From contig CAMNSA010000008.1 of the NCBI GenBank assembly GCA_946554335.1, positions 50,817-114,816 of the forward strand: a stretch of DNA of 64,000 bases, given 5' to 3'. Every line of letters starts with the position of its first letter. Within the stretch, counting starts at the first letter, position 1. The notes below the pieces were generated by a model, which did no database searches, was not told the origin of the DNA, and was given only the letters and a program-made list of their open reading frames with translations. The position numbers and the translations under genes were made by a program. Source of the stretch: an uncultured Neglectibacter sp. (GTDB lineage: Bacteria > Bacillota > Clostridia > Oscillospirales > Acutalibacteraceae). This document shows, piece by piece, positions 42,855-50,732 of this stretch.

Positions 42855-43793
42855 TCATCTTACCGAAAGCGCTTTTTCAAACACCCGGAGCCTCGCGCTG
42901 CGGGCTCTGGGATTTTCCGAAAGCTCCTGCTCTGAGGGAACTAAGCCTTTCTTGTAGACCAGCGTCCCTTTGGGCTTTCTCCCGCAGACGCATACCGGGA
43001 AATCCTTGGGGCAGATGCAGCCCTCGCACCACTTTGCCATCTTCTGCTTGACGATCCGATCCTCCAGGGAGTGGAAAGTAATCACCACGAAGCGGCCTCC
43101 GGGCCTCAAAAGCTCCAACCCGGCGTCCAGCCCCTTTTCCAGCACCTCCAGCTCTCCGTTGACCGCGATACGCAGCGCCTGAAAGCTTTTTCTGGCCGGA
43201 TGGCCCTGCTCCCGCTTGACCGCGGCGGGCAAAGCGTCCTTGATAACCTGGGCCAGCTCTCCGGTGGTCTCGATGGGAGAGAGGCCTCTCACCTCGCAGA
43301 TCTTCCGGGCGATCCGGCGGGCGTTCTTTTCCTCACCGAAACGGAATAAAATCTCAGAAAGCTCCTGTTCAGAGCACTTGTTTACCAGATCCTTCGCCGA
43401 AGTCCCCTTCTTGCTCATGCGCATATCCAGGGGGGCGTCGTGGTGATAGGAGAACCCTCTTTCCGGCGTGTCCAGCTGGAAGGAAGACACCCCGATGTCC
43501 AGAAGGATTCCGTCCACTGACTCGATCCCTCTTTCCCGGGCGATCTCTCCCATGTTGCTGAAGTTGCCCAGGGCTGCTTCAAAATTGGGGTATGCGGAAA
43601 GCCGCCCGCCCGTGGAAGCCACCGCGTCAGGGTCCTGATCGATAGAGAGCAGACGCCCTGTGGTAAGGCGCTTGAGGATCGCCTCGGAATGGCCGCCCCC
43701 ACCCATGGTGCCGTCAATATACACGCCTTGGGGAGAGATTTGCAGCGCCTCGATGGTTTCAGAAAAAAGCACCGGCTTATGATGGAATTCCAT
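42855..43793 (-). CDS. rsmH: 16S rRNA (cytosine(1402)-N(4))-methyltransferase
   Basis: A 312-residue enzyme (MraW) with an N-terminal HKPVLFSETIEAL, SAM motif DGTMGGGGHSEAIL, and the later motifs GVSSFQLDTPERGFSY and ITFHSLEDRIVK. The C-terminal Cys pair region CEGCICPKDFPVCVCGRKP may bind metal. It lies 13 bases after mraZ and belongs to the same transcript. Confidence 0.97.
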   Translation of the reverse strand: MEFHHKPVLFSETIEALQISPQGVYIDGTMGGGGHSEAILKRLTTGRLLSIDQDPDAVASTGGRLSAYPNFEAALGNFSNMGEIARERGIESVDGILLDIGVSSFQLDTPERGFSYHHDAPLDMRMSKKGTSAKDLVNKCSEQELSEILFRFGEEKNARRIARKICEVRGLSPIETTGELAQVIKDALPAAVKREQGHPARKSFQALRIAVNGELEVLEKGLDAGLELLRPGGRFVVITFHSLEDRIVKQKMAKWCEGCICPKDFPVCVCGRKPKGTLVYKKGLVPSEQELSENPRARSARLRVFEKALSVR

Positions 43794-43806
43794 AGGCCCT
43801 CTCTCC

Positions 43807-44226
43807 TTAGAAATCCAGGAGACTCATGGAGGCCTCGATCACCTCGTCCGTCTGGCCCTCGTTATACTCATTCCAGCGAGCAGTGTCCCAGATCTCGGCC
43901 CGCACCGCGGCGCCGATCATCGTCACATCCTTATTGAGCCCCGCATACTCTCTCAGGTTTTGCGGGATCAGGATCCGGCCCTGCTTGTCCGGCTCGGCCT
44001 CGGCCGCTCCGGAAAAGAAGTGACGCTGGATGCCTTTCCCCTGAGCAAGAGGAATGGCGGAGACCTTTTCGATGAGCTTGTTCCACTGTCCCTCAGAAAG
44101 CACAAAAAGGCAGCCGTCAAGGCCCTTGCAGACATAAAACTTGTCCCCAAGGTCCTCCCGGAACTTGGAAGGGACCGTCACCCGACCCTTCAGATCCATA
44201 TTATGTTGATACTCACCTGTCAACAT
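43807..44226 (-). CDS. mraZ: Transcriptional regulator MraZ
   Basis: A 139-residue protein with two AbrB-like MraZ modules: MLTGEYQHNMDLKGR with VPSKFRE, and PDKQGRILIPQNLREYA. MraZ binds repeated GTG boxes upstream of its own gene and controls the division cluster. The frame extends upstream, but the conserved protein starts at ATG 44226, with only a weak ribosome site. Boxes fitting its consensus are present upstream. Confidence 0.95.
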   Translation of the reverse strand: MLTGEYQHNMDLKGRVTVPSKFREDLGDKFYVCKGLDGCLFVLSEGQWNKLIEKVSAIPLAQGKGIQRHFFSGAAEAEPDKQGRILIPQNLREYAGLNKDVTMIGAAVRAEIWDTARWNEYNEGQTDEVIEASMSLLDF

Positions 44227-44281
44227 AACGGCTTCTGCCCTTTCAAAAGCTTTGATCCGGCGGAGAGAAATCTGGGAGTTT

Positions 44282-44332
44282 TCACCCTCTGTCCACCACT
44301 TTGTGGAACTTTCCCCCACTTTTCACCACCAG
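44282..44332 (-). promoter_or_regulatory. MraZ-box repeats (operator)
   Basis: On the minus strand GGTGGTGA, AAAGTGGGGG (44313-44322), AAAGTGGTGG (44293-44302) and GGGTGAAA follow at roughly one- to two-turn intervals. The two AAAGTGG copies are about 20 bases apart. They lie just downstream of the predicted start point, as expected for autoregulation. Confidence 0.75.
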
Positions 44333-44339
44333 TGACCCT

Positions 44340-44368
44340 ATTATAGCCCACCTCCTCCCCAAAAGCAA
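44340..44368 (-). promoter_or_regulatory. Promoter of the division/cell-wall cluster
   Basis: TTGCTT (44363-44368) and TATAAT (44340-44345) with a 17-base spacer on the minus strand, directly upstream of the MraZ boxes. Confidence 0.78.
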
Positions 44369-44437
44369 CTGCCAAAATTATGGAAATCCGCAATGCGGCT
44401 GGAATCGAACATACTTTCCCAAATATTTTGGGGGAAC

Positions 44438-44476
44438 AAAAATTCCCCTCACTAGATGTAGTGAGGGGAATTTTTG
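44438..44476. terminator. Terminator after the uvrC-coaD run
   Basis: AAAATTCCCCTCACT and AGTGAGGGGAATTTT form a 15-bp stem with flanking A- and T-runs. It separates this run from the mraZ promoter. Confidence 0.92.
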
Positions 44477-44516
44477 TTCTACTATTCTTATATAGTTTTT
44501 ACACAGAATCTTCGGT

Positions 44517-44996
44517 TCAAATTTGGTTGTTCCGCTGAGACGATTTTATATTCTGTCTGGTTTTTCGCAGTTCTGTGAGGCTTTCCGACAAAGACTCGTC
44601 TGTTCTGCGCATCAGGTCGTCGATATAGTCGTTGCTGGCCTTGCGCATCTCCCGGAATTTTCCCTGCGCCTGGGCGATGAGCTCATTGGCCTTCTGCTGA
44701 GCCTGACGAACCACCTCGTCCTGATTGACCAGGGCGCGCTGCTTCTCCTCTGCCACCCGGATGATGGTTTCCGCCTCCCGCTGCGCCTCGCTGATGATCT
44801 GGGCGCGATCCGCCACGATGGCCTTCGCCTTGCGGACCTCAGCAGGGATCTCTTCCCGGATCTCGTCCAGGATCTGCCGGATCTCCTCTCCGTCTACAAA
44901 CACCTTTCCGCCGGAAAGGGGCATTTTCCATCCCTTTTCCACTACATCGTACAATTCTTCAATCAGATCTTCAATGGTCGCCTGAGTGTTGCTCAT
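44517..44996 (-). CDS. Coiled-coil protein, V-type/F-type ATPase-b-like
   Basis: 159 residues, almost entirely helical and charged. The N-terminus IEDLIEELYDVVEKGWKMPL with VDGEEIRQILDEIREEIP is followed by a long coiled coil rich in AQREAETII and AQQKANELIAQAQG, resembling ATP synthase b subunits but without a membrane anchor. Genes of this kind often follow coaD in Clostridia. ATG 44996 is the likely start. Its function is unknown; a DivIVA-like scaffold is possible. Confidence 0.75.
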   Translation of the reverse strand: MSNTQATIEDLIEELYDVVEKGWKMPLSGGKVFVDGEEIRQILDEIREEIPAEVRKAKAIVADRAQIISEAQREAETIIRVAEEKQRALVNQDEVVRQAQQKANELIAQAQGKFREMRKASNDYIDDLMRRTDESLSESLTELRKTRQNIKSSQRNNQI

Positions 44997-45121
44997 AACC
45001 TTATACCGTTCCTTTCTTGCGCGGGTCAAAGGAAAGCCCGCCTTCTTCCGGTCTGATAATTTTGATCTTGTCTATGGGAAAGCCGGGAACCCGGCTTGCT
45101 TCCGAATCGAGCTTTTTCGCC

Positions 45122-45619
45122 CTAGGGCGCGGCCTTGCACAAGCGTTTTATGATCGTATCGGAAATAGAAGAGGGCACGAAATGAGAGATGTCTCCCCCA
45201 AAGCCCGCGATCTGCTTGACCACACTGGAACTGAGAAACATATTTTCAGCGCTGGTGGCCAGAAACATGGTTTCCAGCTCGGGATTAAGCCTTTTGTTGG
45301 TCAGTGCCTGCTGGAATTCATATTCAAAGTCAGACAGTGCGCGCAGCCCCTTAATAATCGTCATGGCGCCCTTTTCCCGGGCGTAGTCCGCCAAAAGCCC
45401 GGTCACCTTGTCCACCTCGGCGTTGAGAATCCCTTCGCTTTTAATGACGGTCCGCAAAAGCTCCATACGCTCTTCCACAGAAAAGCTGGCGTGCTTTGCC
45501 GGATTCACAGGCACCGCCACAATCACCCGGTCAAAGATCTTACAGGCCCGCTTAATGATATCCAGATGTCCCAGCGTAACAGGATCAAAACTGCCGGGGC
45601 AAACTGCAATCTGCATCAT
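45122..45619 (-). CDS. coaD: Phosphopantetheine adenylyltransferase
   Basis: A 165-residue enzyme for the penultimate step of coenzyme A synthesis. PGSFDPVTLGHLDI near the N-terminus contains the TxGH nucleotidyltransferase motif, and FLSSSVVKQIAGFGGD is the second ATP motif. Length is normal. The ATG overlaps the rsmD stop, so translation is coupled, the usual Firmicute arrangement. Confidence 0.96.
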   Translation of the reverse strand: MMQIAVCPGSFDPVTLGHLDIIKRACKIFDRVIVAVPVNPAKHASFSVEERMELLRTVIKSEGILNAEVDKVTGLLADYAREKGAMTIIKGLRALSDFEYEFQQALTNKRLNPELETMFLATSAENMFLSSSVVKQIAGFGGDISHFVPSSISDTIIKRLCKAAP

Positions 45620-46173
45620 TCATTCTCCTTTTCCTTGTCGCTTTTGCGGTAAACTGACAGCAGAATCCTGCCGTATCGGTAGGTTTTCTGCTTCTGAAAC
45701 GCCCCCACCCTCTCCGGCAGCTCTTCGTCCCGAGGATGCTCGCAAATAAGGGTTCCGCCCGGGGCCATCCGCTTTACCGTCAAAGGCAGCGCCCGCTCCA
45801 AAAGGCCGGTCCTGTAAGGCGGGTCCAGAAACGCAATGTCAAAGGTTTCCGAGGTCGCAGATAAAAAGGTCTCAAAGTCTCCCAGAAACACATGGGACTG
45901 CTGAGAAAAACCTGTGAGAGCTATATTCTTTTCCACCACCCGCAAAGCGGCCTTTGAGCTGTCCACAAAACAGACCTTTTCCGCCCCGCGGCTGACGGCC
46001 TCCAGGCCGATCTGTCCAGAGCCAGCAAAAAGGTCCAGAAAGCGGCGTCCCTCCAAAGAAAACTGCAAAATATCGAACAGCGCTTCCTTGACCCGGTCTG
46101 TGGTAGGCCGAACACTTTCTCCCTCCAGGGAAAGAAGTTTTTTTCCGCGCTTCGTCCCGGTGATGATACGCAT
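45616..46173 (-). CDS. rsmD: 16S rRNA (guanine(966)-N(2))-methyltransferase
   Basis: A 185-residue methyltransferase. MRIITGTKRGKKL and the RPTTDRVKEALFDIL motif open the protein. The SAM motif FLDLFAGSGQIGLEA and the catalytic FLDPPYRTG are intact. ATG 46173 begins the conserved part. It overlaps coaD by a few bases and follows uvrC by 65 bases. Confidence 0.95.
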   Translation of the reverse strand: MRIITGTKRGKKLLSLEGESVRPTTDRVKEALFDILQFSLEGRRFLDLFAGSGQIGLEAVSRGAEKVCFVDSSKAALRVVEKNIALTGFSQQSHVFLGDFETFLSATSETFDIAFLDPPYRTGLLERALPLTVKRMAPGGTLICEHPRDEELPERVGAFQKQKTYRYGRILLSVYRKSDKEKENE

Positions 46174-46238
46174 GGCCTGCACCCCCGCCGCAAGACAAGA
46201 TGGATTTCGCTTTATTATCCCATTAAACGGCCAATCTG

Positions 46239-48125
46239 TCAACTGTCCGGCAAGATTTCTTCTTTTTCGCCCTCCTGGAAACCGTCTTCCGGGTGGAAAT
46301 ACGCGTATACTTTAAGGGCCGCGGGCCGGTTCATTCCCGGAACGGTTTCCAGCTCCCTGGGGTCCGCCGCGCTCAAAGCGGTCATGGTCTTAAAGTGGCG
46401 AAGCAGCGCCTTGGCCCTCATGGGGCCTACGGAATCGATGGAGAGCAAGGTGGAAGAAACCGCCGTCTTTTTTCTCTGCTGCCGGTGAAAACCGATGGCA
46501 AAGCGGTGCACCTCATCCTGAATGGTGGACACCAGCGTAAAGGCTTTGCGATTGGAATTGATGGCGATCTCGCCGCCGGTCAGGGCGATGGCGCGGGTAC
46601 GGTGCTTGTCGTCCTTCACCATACCGAACAGCGGCACCTCGATCCCCATCTCGGCGAGCAGGGGCTGCACTGCCGCCACATGGCCCTTTCCGCCATCCAG
46701 AAGGATCAGATCCGGCAGGCGGCCAAAGCCTTCTTCGTCCCCCTCCTGCACATGGAGCCGGTACTCTTCAAACCGTCGGCGGAGCACCTCGCGCATGGAG
46801 GCGTAATCGTCGCTGCCGATCACGGTTTTGATCTTGAACTTCCGGTAAGCGGAGCGCAGCGGGCGACCGTTTTCAAACACCACCATACCCGCCACATTTT
46901 CTCCGCCCGCCAGGTTGGAAATATCATAAGACTCAATATAGGCAGGCGTTTTGGAAAGCCCCAGAAGCCGCCTCAGCTCGTCCAGAGCGGAGGCCTCATG
47001 GCCCGTGTTGCCCATCTGGCGGGACAGGCTTTCCGCCGCGTTGGAGCGGCACATCTCCACCAGATTCTTCTGCTCTCCCCGCTGGGGAAAGACCAGGCGG
47101 ACGCTTTTGCCGCGCTTCTCCGCAAGCCACCGCTCCAAAAGCTCCTCGTCCTCCACCGGACCATCCAGCGCCACCAGAGGCGGAACCCGGTCTCTCAGGC
47201 TGTAATACTGACGAAGAAATTCCGAACGGCTTTCCGCTTCCGGCTGACAGCCCTGCGTGAGGAAGCTTTCCCGGTCGCAGAGCTTTCCGCCCAGAAACCG
47301 GAACACCTCAAAGGCGGTGCAGGTTTCCCCCTGAGCCAGGGCGAACACATCCTGCTCCTCCACCCGGCTGGCCACCACCTTCTGCCGCTCTTTCATTTTT
47401 CCGATGGCCTGGATCCGGTCCCGCAGCCTGGCGGCCAGCTCAAACTCCAGATTTTCGGCGGCCTCTTCCATTCTCTCTGTCAACGCCTTCAGGGAAGCGC
47501 CGCTTCCCCCCTTGATAAATTCCAGCGCCTCCCGGAAGGTCTCCTCGTACTCTTCCTCTTTTATTTTGCCCCGGCAGGGGGCGCAGCACTGCTCGATATA
47601 ATAATTGAGGCAAGGCCTTCCCTTCCCGAAGTCCTGAGGGAACCTGCGGCTGCAGGAGGGCAGCTTGAAGATCTTTCGGGCGGCGTCCACCGTCTCCCGG
47701 ATGGACCAGGAGCTCATATAGGGGCCGATGTATTTCGCCCCGTCGTCCTCCACCTGCTTGACCTCTTCCATTCTGGGCCAGGGGGGTGAAGTCACCCGAA
47801 TATAGCTGTAGCCTTTATCGTCTTTCAGAAGGATGTTGTATTTCGGCTGATTTTGTTTGATCAGGCTGCTTTCCAGCACCAACGCCTCGAATTCGCTGTC
47901 TGTGACGATATACTCAAAATAGTCTACCTGGGAGACCATTTTGCGCACCTTATTATCGTGGTTCTTCTCCGAGCCGAAATACTGACTCACCCGATTTTTG
48001 AGAACCTTTGCCTTGCCGATATAGATGATCTTCCCCGTCTTATCGTGCATCAGGTAGACGCCGGGCTGAAGGGGCAGCTTCATGGCTTTTCTCCGCAGCT
48101 CCCGTTTCTTTTCCAGCTCCGCCAT
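46239..48125 (-). CDS. uvrC: Excinuclease ABC subunit C
   Basis: A 628-residue nucleotide-excision repair nuclease. The GIY-YIG domain starts LPLQPGVYLMHDKTGKIIYIGKAK. A UvrB-binding UVR segment lies around 205-240 and the RNase H-like domain includes ESYDISNLAGG and LILLDGGKGH. The C-terminal helix-hairpin-helix ends near VPGMNRPAALKVYAYF. All parts are present. GGAGGG precedes the ATG. Confidence 0.97.
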   Translation of the reverse strand: MAELEKKRELRRKAMKLPLQPGVYLMHDKTGKIIYIGKAKVLKNRVSQYFGSEKNHDNKVRKMVSQVDYFEYIVTDSEFEALVLESSLIKQNQPKYNILLKDDKGYSYIRVTSPPWPRMEEVKQVEDDGAKYIGPYMSSWSIRETVDAARKIFKLPSCSRRFPQDFGKGRPCLNYYIEQCCAPCRGKIKEEEYEETFREALEFIKGGSGASLKALTERMEEAAENLEFELAARLRDRIQAIGKMKERQKVVASRVEEQDVFALAQGETCTAFEVFRFLGGKLCDRESFLTQGCQPEAESRSEFLRQYYSLRDRVPPLVALDGPVEDEELLERWLAEKRGKSVRLVFPQRGEQKNLVEMCRSNAAESLSRQMGNTGHEASALDELRRLLGLSKTPAYIESYDISNLAGGENVAGMVVFENGRPLRSAYRKFKIKTVIGSDDYASMREVLRRRFEEYRLHVQEGDEEGFGRLPDLILLDGGKGHVAAVQPLLAEMGIEVPLFGMVKDDKHRTRAIALTGGEIAINSNRKAFTLVSTIQDEVHRFAIGFHRQQRKKTAVSSTLLSIDSVGPMRAKALLRHFKTMTALSAADPRELETVPGMNRPAALKVYAYFHPEDGFQEGEKEEILPDS

Positions 48126-48148
48126 GACGGCTTTCCCTCCTTTTCCGT

Positions 48149-48175
48149 AAAAAAGGGCACCGCGTTACGCGGTGC
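48149..48175 (-). terminator. Terminator of the HPr gene
   Basis: GCACCGCG and CGCGGTGC form a stem, followed on the minus strand by CCTTTTTT. An outer pairing with bases up to 48200 (GGGCACCG with CGGTGCCC) offers a second fold. Confidence 0.85.
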
Positions 48176-48226
48176 AAAGCACTGCGCGGCCCGGTGCCCC
48201 AAATGGTTCTGAGAAAGATCCTAAGC

Positions 48227-48490
48227 TTACTCAGCAAACCCGGATTCAACCAGCTTTACCAAACTGTCGACCGCCTGTTCCTCGTCGGCGCCGTCAGCGA
48301 TGATGCGGATGGTAACGCCGCCCACAATTCCCAAGGAAAGCACGCCCAGCAGGCTTTTCGCGTTGACTCTTCTCTCCTCTTTCTCTACCCAGATAGAAGA
48401 CTTGAACTCATTTGCCTTCTGGATAAAAAAAGTGGCGGGGCGAGCGTGAAGACCTACCTGATTCTGAACCAAAACTTCTTTAGCGCACAT
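48227..48490 (-). CDS. ptsH: HPr-family phosphocarrier protein
   Basis: 87 residues. The active-site His is in GLHARPA (about H16), and the regulatory Ser in AKSLLGVLSLG sits in the HPr-kinase site, so it can act both in PTS transfer and in catabolite control. Having the His makes it HPr rather than Crh. It is not next to ptsI here. GGAGAG precedes the ATG, and it has its own promoter and terminator. Confidence 0.94.
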   Translation of the reverse strand: MCAKEVLVQNQVGLHARPATFFIQKANEFKSSIWVEKEERRVNAKSLLGVLSLGIVGGVTIRIIADGADEEQAVDSLVKLVESGFAE

Positions 48491-48578
48491 GAAAATTCAC
48501 TCTCCTATGATGTCCAAACACAATATTATTCAGCAAAATTCTACCCAAGGAACCATAAAGTAACCTGGTGACAGGAAC

Positions 48579-48606
48579 ATTATAGCATATTTCTTCCACC
48601 CGTCAA
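48579..48606 (-). promoter_or_regulatory. Sigma-A promoter of the HPr gene
   Basis: TTGACG (48601-48606) and TATAAT (48579-48584) with a 16-base spacer on the minus strand, about 90 bases upstream of the start. Confidence 0.82.
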
Positions 48607-48807
48607 CAGAGAAGAACCATTTTTGGATTACTGAACAAAGGGTCGATTTTTTTCGCCCGGCATTTGTTTATTTTGCTTGGGATGTTGAAAGTTTTTTGCC
48701 GGTTTTGTTGCGCGGCAAGGAAAGAGAACACCAGATGATGTGCTTTTTCTTTTCCCCATAAGCATGGGCTGTTTCCCCCGAAAATATACAGCCGCAAAAA
48801 GAACCTT
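48607..48807. other. Gene-free stretch between trmD and the HPr promoter
   Basis: Together with the HPr leader this makes a 317-base gap without a gene. I see no convincing reading frame, RNA motif or strong terminator for trmD in it. Confidence 0.5.
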
Positions 48808-49542
48808 TCAAAGAAGCTCCTCCGGCTCTTCCAAAAGCTTTCGATCCTCCGCGCTTAAGGGATACCCTCTCAGCAGGTCCGGGCGTCTCTCTTTTGTCAC
48901 CCGAAGGGCTTCCCGCCTGTGCCATTTCCGGATCTTCTCGTGATGGCCGCTCAGCAGCACAGGGGGGACCTTTCTCCCCCTCCAGCACTCAGGCTTTGTG
49001 TATTGAGGATACTCCAAAAGGCCGCTGAAATGACTTTCCTCCGTAAAGCAGAGCTCTTCTGACAGCACGCCGGGCAGCATCCGGCTCACCGCGTCAGCAA
49101 GGATCATGGCGGGCAGCTCGCCCCCGGTGAGGACATAGTCGCCGATGGAGACTTCTTCCGCCTTGTATTCTTCCAGGACCCGCTCGTCCACTCCTTCATA
49201 GTGGCCGCAAAGGATCAAAAGCCCTTCCTCTTTAGAAAGGCGTCTGGCCATTGCCTGGTCCAGCACCTTTCCACGGGGGGACATATAAAGGATATGCGGG
49301 CGTTTTCCCAAATGTTCGCACAGGGCGTCGATACACCGGGCAAAGGGCTCTGCCGCCAGCAACATTCCCTTTCCTCCGCCGAACACCGTATCGTCCACCC
49401 GGCCTTTCCCGTCGGGAGAAAAGCTGCGCAGCTGGTGGCAGCAGATCTGCAAAGCTCCCTTTTTTCTGGCCCTGCCCACAATGCTTTCCTCCAGTACGGA
49501 AGAAAAGACCTCGGGAAACAGTGTCACAATATCGATGCGCAT
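48808..49542 (-). CDS. trmD: tRNA (guanine(37)-N(1))-methyltransferase
   Basis: A 244-residue SPOUT enzyme making m1G37 to prevent frameshifts. The N-terminus is MRIDIVTLFPEVF, the trefoil knot includes LILCGHYEGVDERVLEE and SIGDYVLTGGELPAM, and the C-terminal domain is normal length. Its ATG overlaps the rimM stop by one base, the standard rimM-trmD arrangement. The gene rplS, which often follows, is not present. Confidence 0.97.
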   Translation of the reverse strand: MRIDIVTLFPEVFSSVLEESIVGRARKKGALQICCHQLRSFSPDGKGRVDDTVFGGGKGMLLAAEPFARCIDALCEHLGKRPHILYMSPRGKVLDQAMARRLSKEEGLLILCGHYEGVDERVLEEYKAEEVSIGDYVLTGGELPAMILADAVSRMLPGVLSEELCFTEESHFSGLLEYPQYTKPECWRGRKVPPVLLSGHHEKIRKWHRREALRVTKERRPDLLRGYPLSAEDRKLLEEPEELL

Positions 49543-50066
49543 CAGGCTTCCTCCCCCTCGCCGTCAAAAATTCCGGGAATGGGAAACAGCCGGATAAGCT
49601 CCCGTTCCAGATCGATCCCCCCGATCATGTGAGGCACCGCGGGAAACAGGAATTCCTGTCCCCTGTCGTTTCGGATCCGGTAGACGTCGTTGGCGCCGGT
49701 GGAGATGACCTCTGTCAAAACTCCATAGATTTCCCCGGTTTTCCCGTCCACCGCCTGAAGGCCGATCAGATCCTGCACAAAGGTCTGGCCCGGCTCAAGG
49801 GTCACATCCTCCCGATCAAGCCACAAGACCTTTCCCCGAAGGGCCTCCGCCGCCTCCACGGTATCCACGCTCTGAAGCTTTAGGAGCACCTGGTTTTTAT
49901 GCACCCGGGAAGAGATCAGGGGGACCTTCGTCTTTCCTTCGTCAAAGTAGAGATTTTTGAGATTTTTCAAAAATTCCGGGGAGTCGCTCCAGGGGTCTGC
50001 CCGCACCTCGCCCCGCACGCCATGGGTCCCAACGATCTGCCCCGTTTCCAAGAATTTCTTTTTCAC
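49542..50066 (-). CDS. rimM: Ribosome maturation factor RimM
   Basis: A 174-residue 30S assembly factor that binds S19. The N-terminal beta barrel starts LETGQIVGTHGVRGEVRA, and the C-terminal PRC-barrel domain has DLIGLQAV and the final VPHMIGGIDLERELI. It starts at GTG. It lies in the ffh-rpsP-khpA-rimM-trmD order typical of Firmicutes. Confidence 0.95.
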   Translation of the reverse strand: MKKKFLETGQIVGTHGVRGEVRADPWSDSPEFLKNLKNLYFDEGKTKVPLISSRVHKNQVLLKLQSVDTVEAAEALRGKVLWLDREDVTLEPGQTFVQDLIGLQAVDGKTGEIYGVLTEVISTGANDVYRIRNDRGQEFLFPAVPHMIGGIDLERELIRLFPIPGIFDGEGEEA

Positions 50067-50142
50067 CGGTTACGGCCCTCTTTTCCTAAAACAAAAAGGG
50101 CGCCCTGTTTTCTGTTCGGAAAAACAGGGCGTCCGTTCTTGC

Positions 50143-50373
50143 TCAATCGATTTCCACCATGATCTTTTTCTCACTTCTGGCGGCGGCAGCCCGCATCACA
50201 ACGCGGATCGCCTTGGCGATACGGCCCTGTTTGCCAATCACCCTTCCCATATCCTCTTCCGCCACATGGAGATGAAAAACGAGGGTCCCGTTTTCCGATT
50301 CCTCACTGGTGACCACGATCTCCTCTGGTTTTTCCACAAGTCCGGAGGCAATAATCTTTAACAGCTCCTGCAT
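50143..50373 (-). CDS. khpA: KH-domain RNA-binding protein KhpA
   Basis: A 76-residue single KH domain with the RNA-binding GxxG loop in RVIGKQGRIAKAIR. KhpA forms a dimer or a pair with KhpB (Jag) and acts in post-transcriptional control of cell division and elongation. AAAGGAG precedes the ATG. Its place between rpsP and rimM is conserved. Confidence 0.94.
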   Translation of the reverse strand: MQELLKIIASGLVEKPEEIVVTSEESENGTLVFHLHVAEEDMGRVIGKQGRIAKAIRVVMRAAAARSEKKIMVEID

Positions 50374-50411
50374 GTGCGTTCTCCTTTCCAGCTATGCTCT
50401 GATCGCTCGCG

Positions 50412-50654
50412 TCAGATCACGCCGTGCTTCTTGAAAAGAGCCTTTACCGTGTCCGTGGGCTGAGCGCCGTTTGCCATCCACTTCTTGGCCTTTTCCGGGT
50501 CTACCTTCACGACGCTGGGCTCTTCCATGGGATCGTAATAGCCGATCTCCTCAATGAAACGGCCGTCTCTGGGGAAACGGGAATCCGCCACAACGATACG
50601 ATAGAAAGGGGCCTTTTTTGCGCCCATTCTTCTCAGTCTGATCTTTACTGCCAT
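50412..50654 (-). CDS. rpsP: 30S ribosomal protein S16
   Basis: 80 residues: [41 protein letters not shown] and the C-terminal [15 protein letters not shown] 50654 is the start, with GGAGG 8 bases upstream; the frame continues upstream without homology. Confidence 0.98.
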   Translation of the reverse strand: MAVKIRLRRMGAKKAPFYRIVVADSRFPRDGRFIEEIGYYDPMEEPSVVKVDPEKAKKWMANGAQPTDTVKALFKKHGVI

Positions 50655-50732
50655 TTTTTTGTCCTCCAATACATTGATGTAAGAATTTATAGTAGGAGGC
50701 CGCGGAATAACCGGGGCCGATCTCCTCAAAAC

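Noticed and set aside
44380..44420. tRNA-like fragment near a CTGGAATCGAACAT string
   Set aside because: Only a T-loop-like string is present; no stem or acceptor can be built.
46293..47789. A 498-codon open frame opposite uvrC
   Set aside because: Antisense shadow of a complete uvrC gene.
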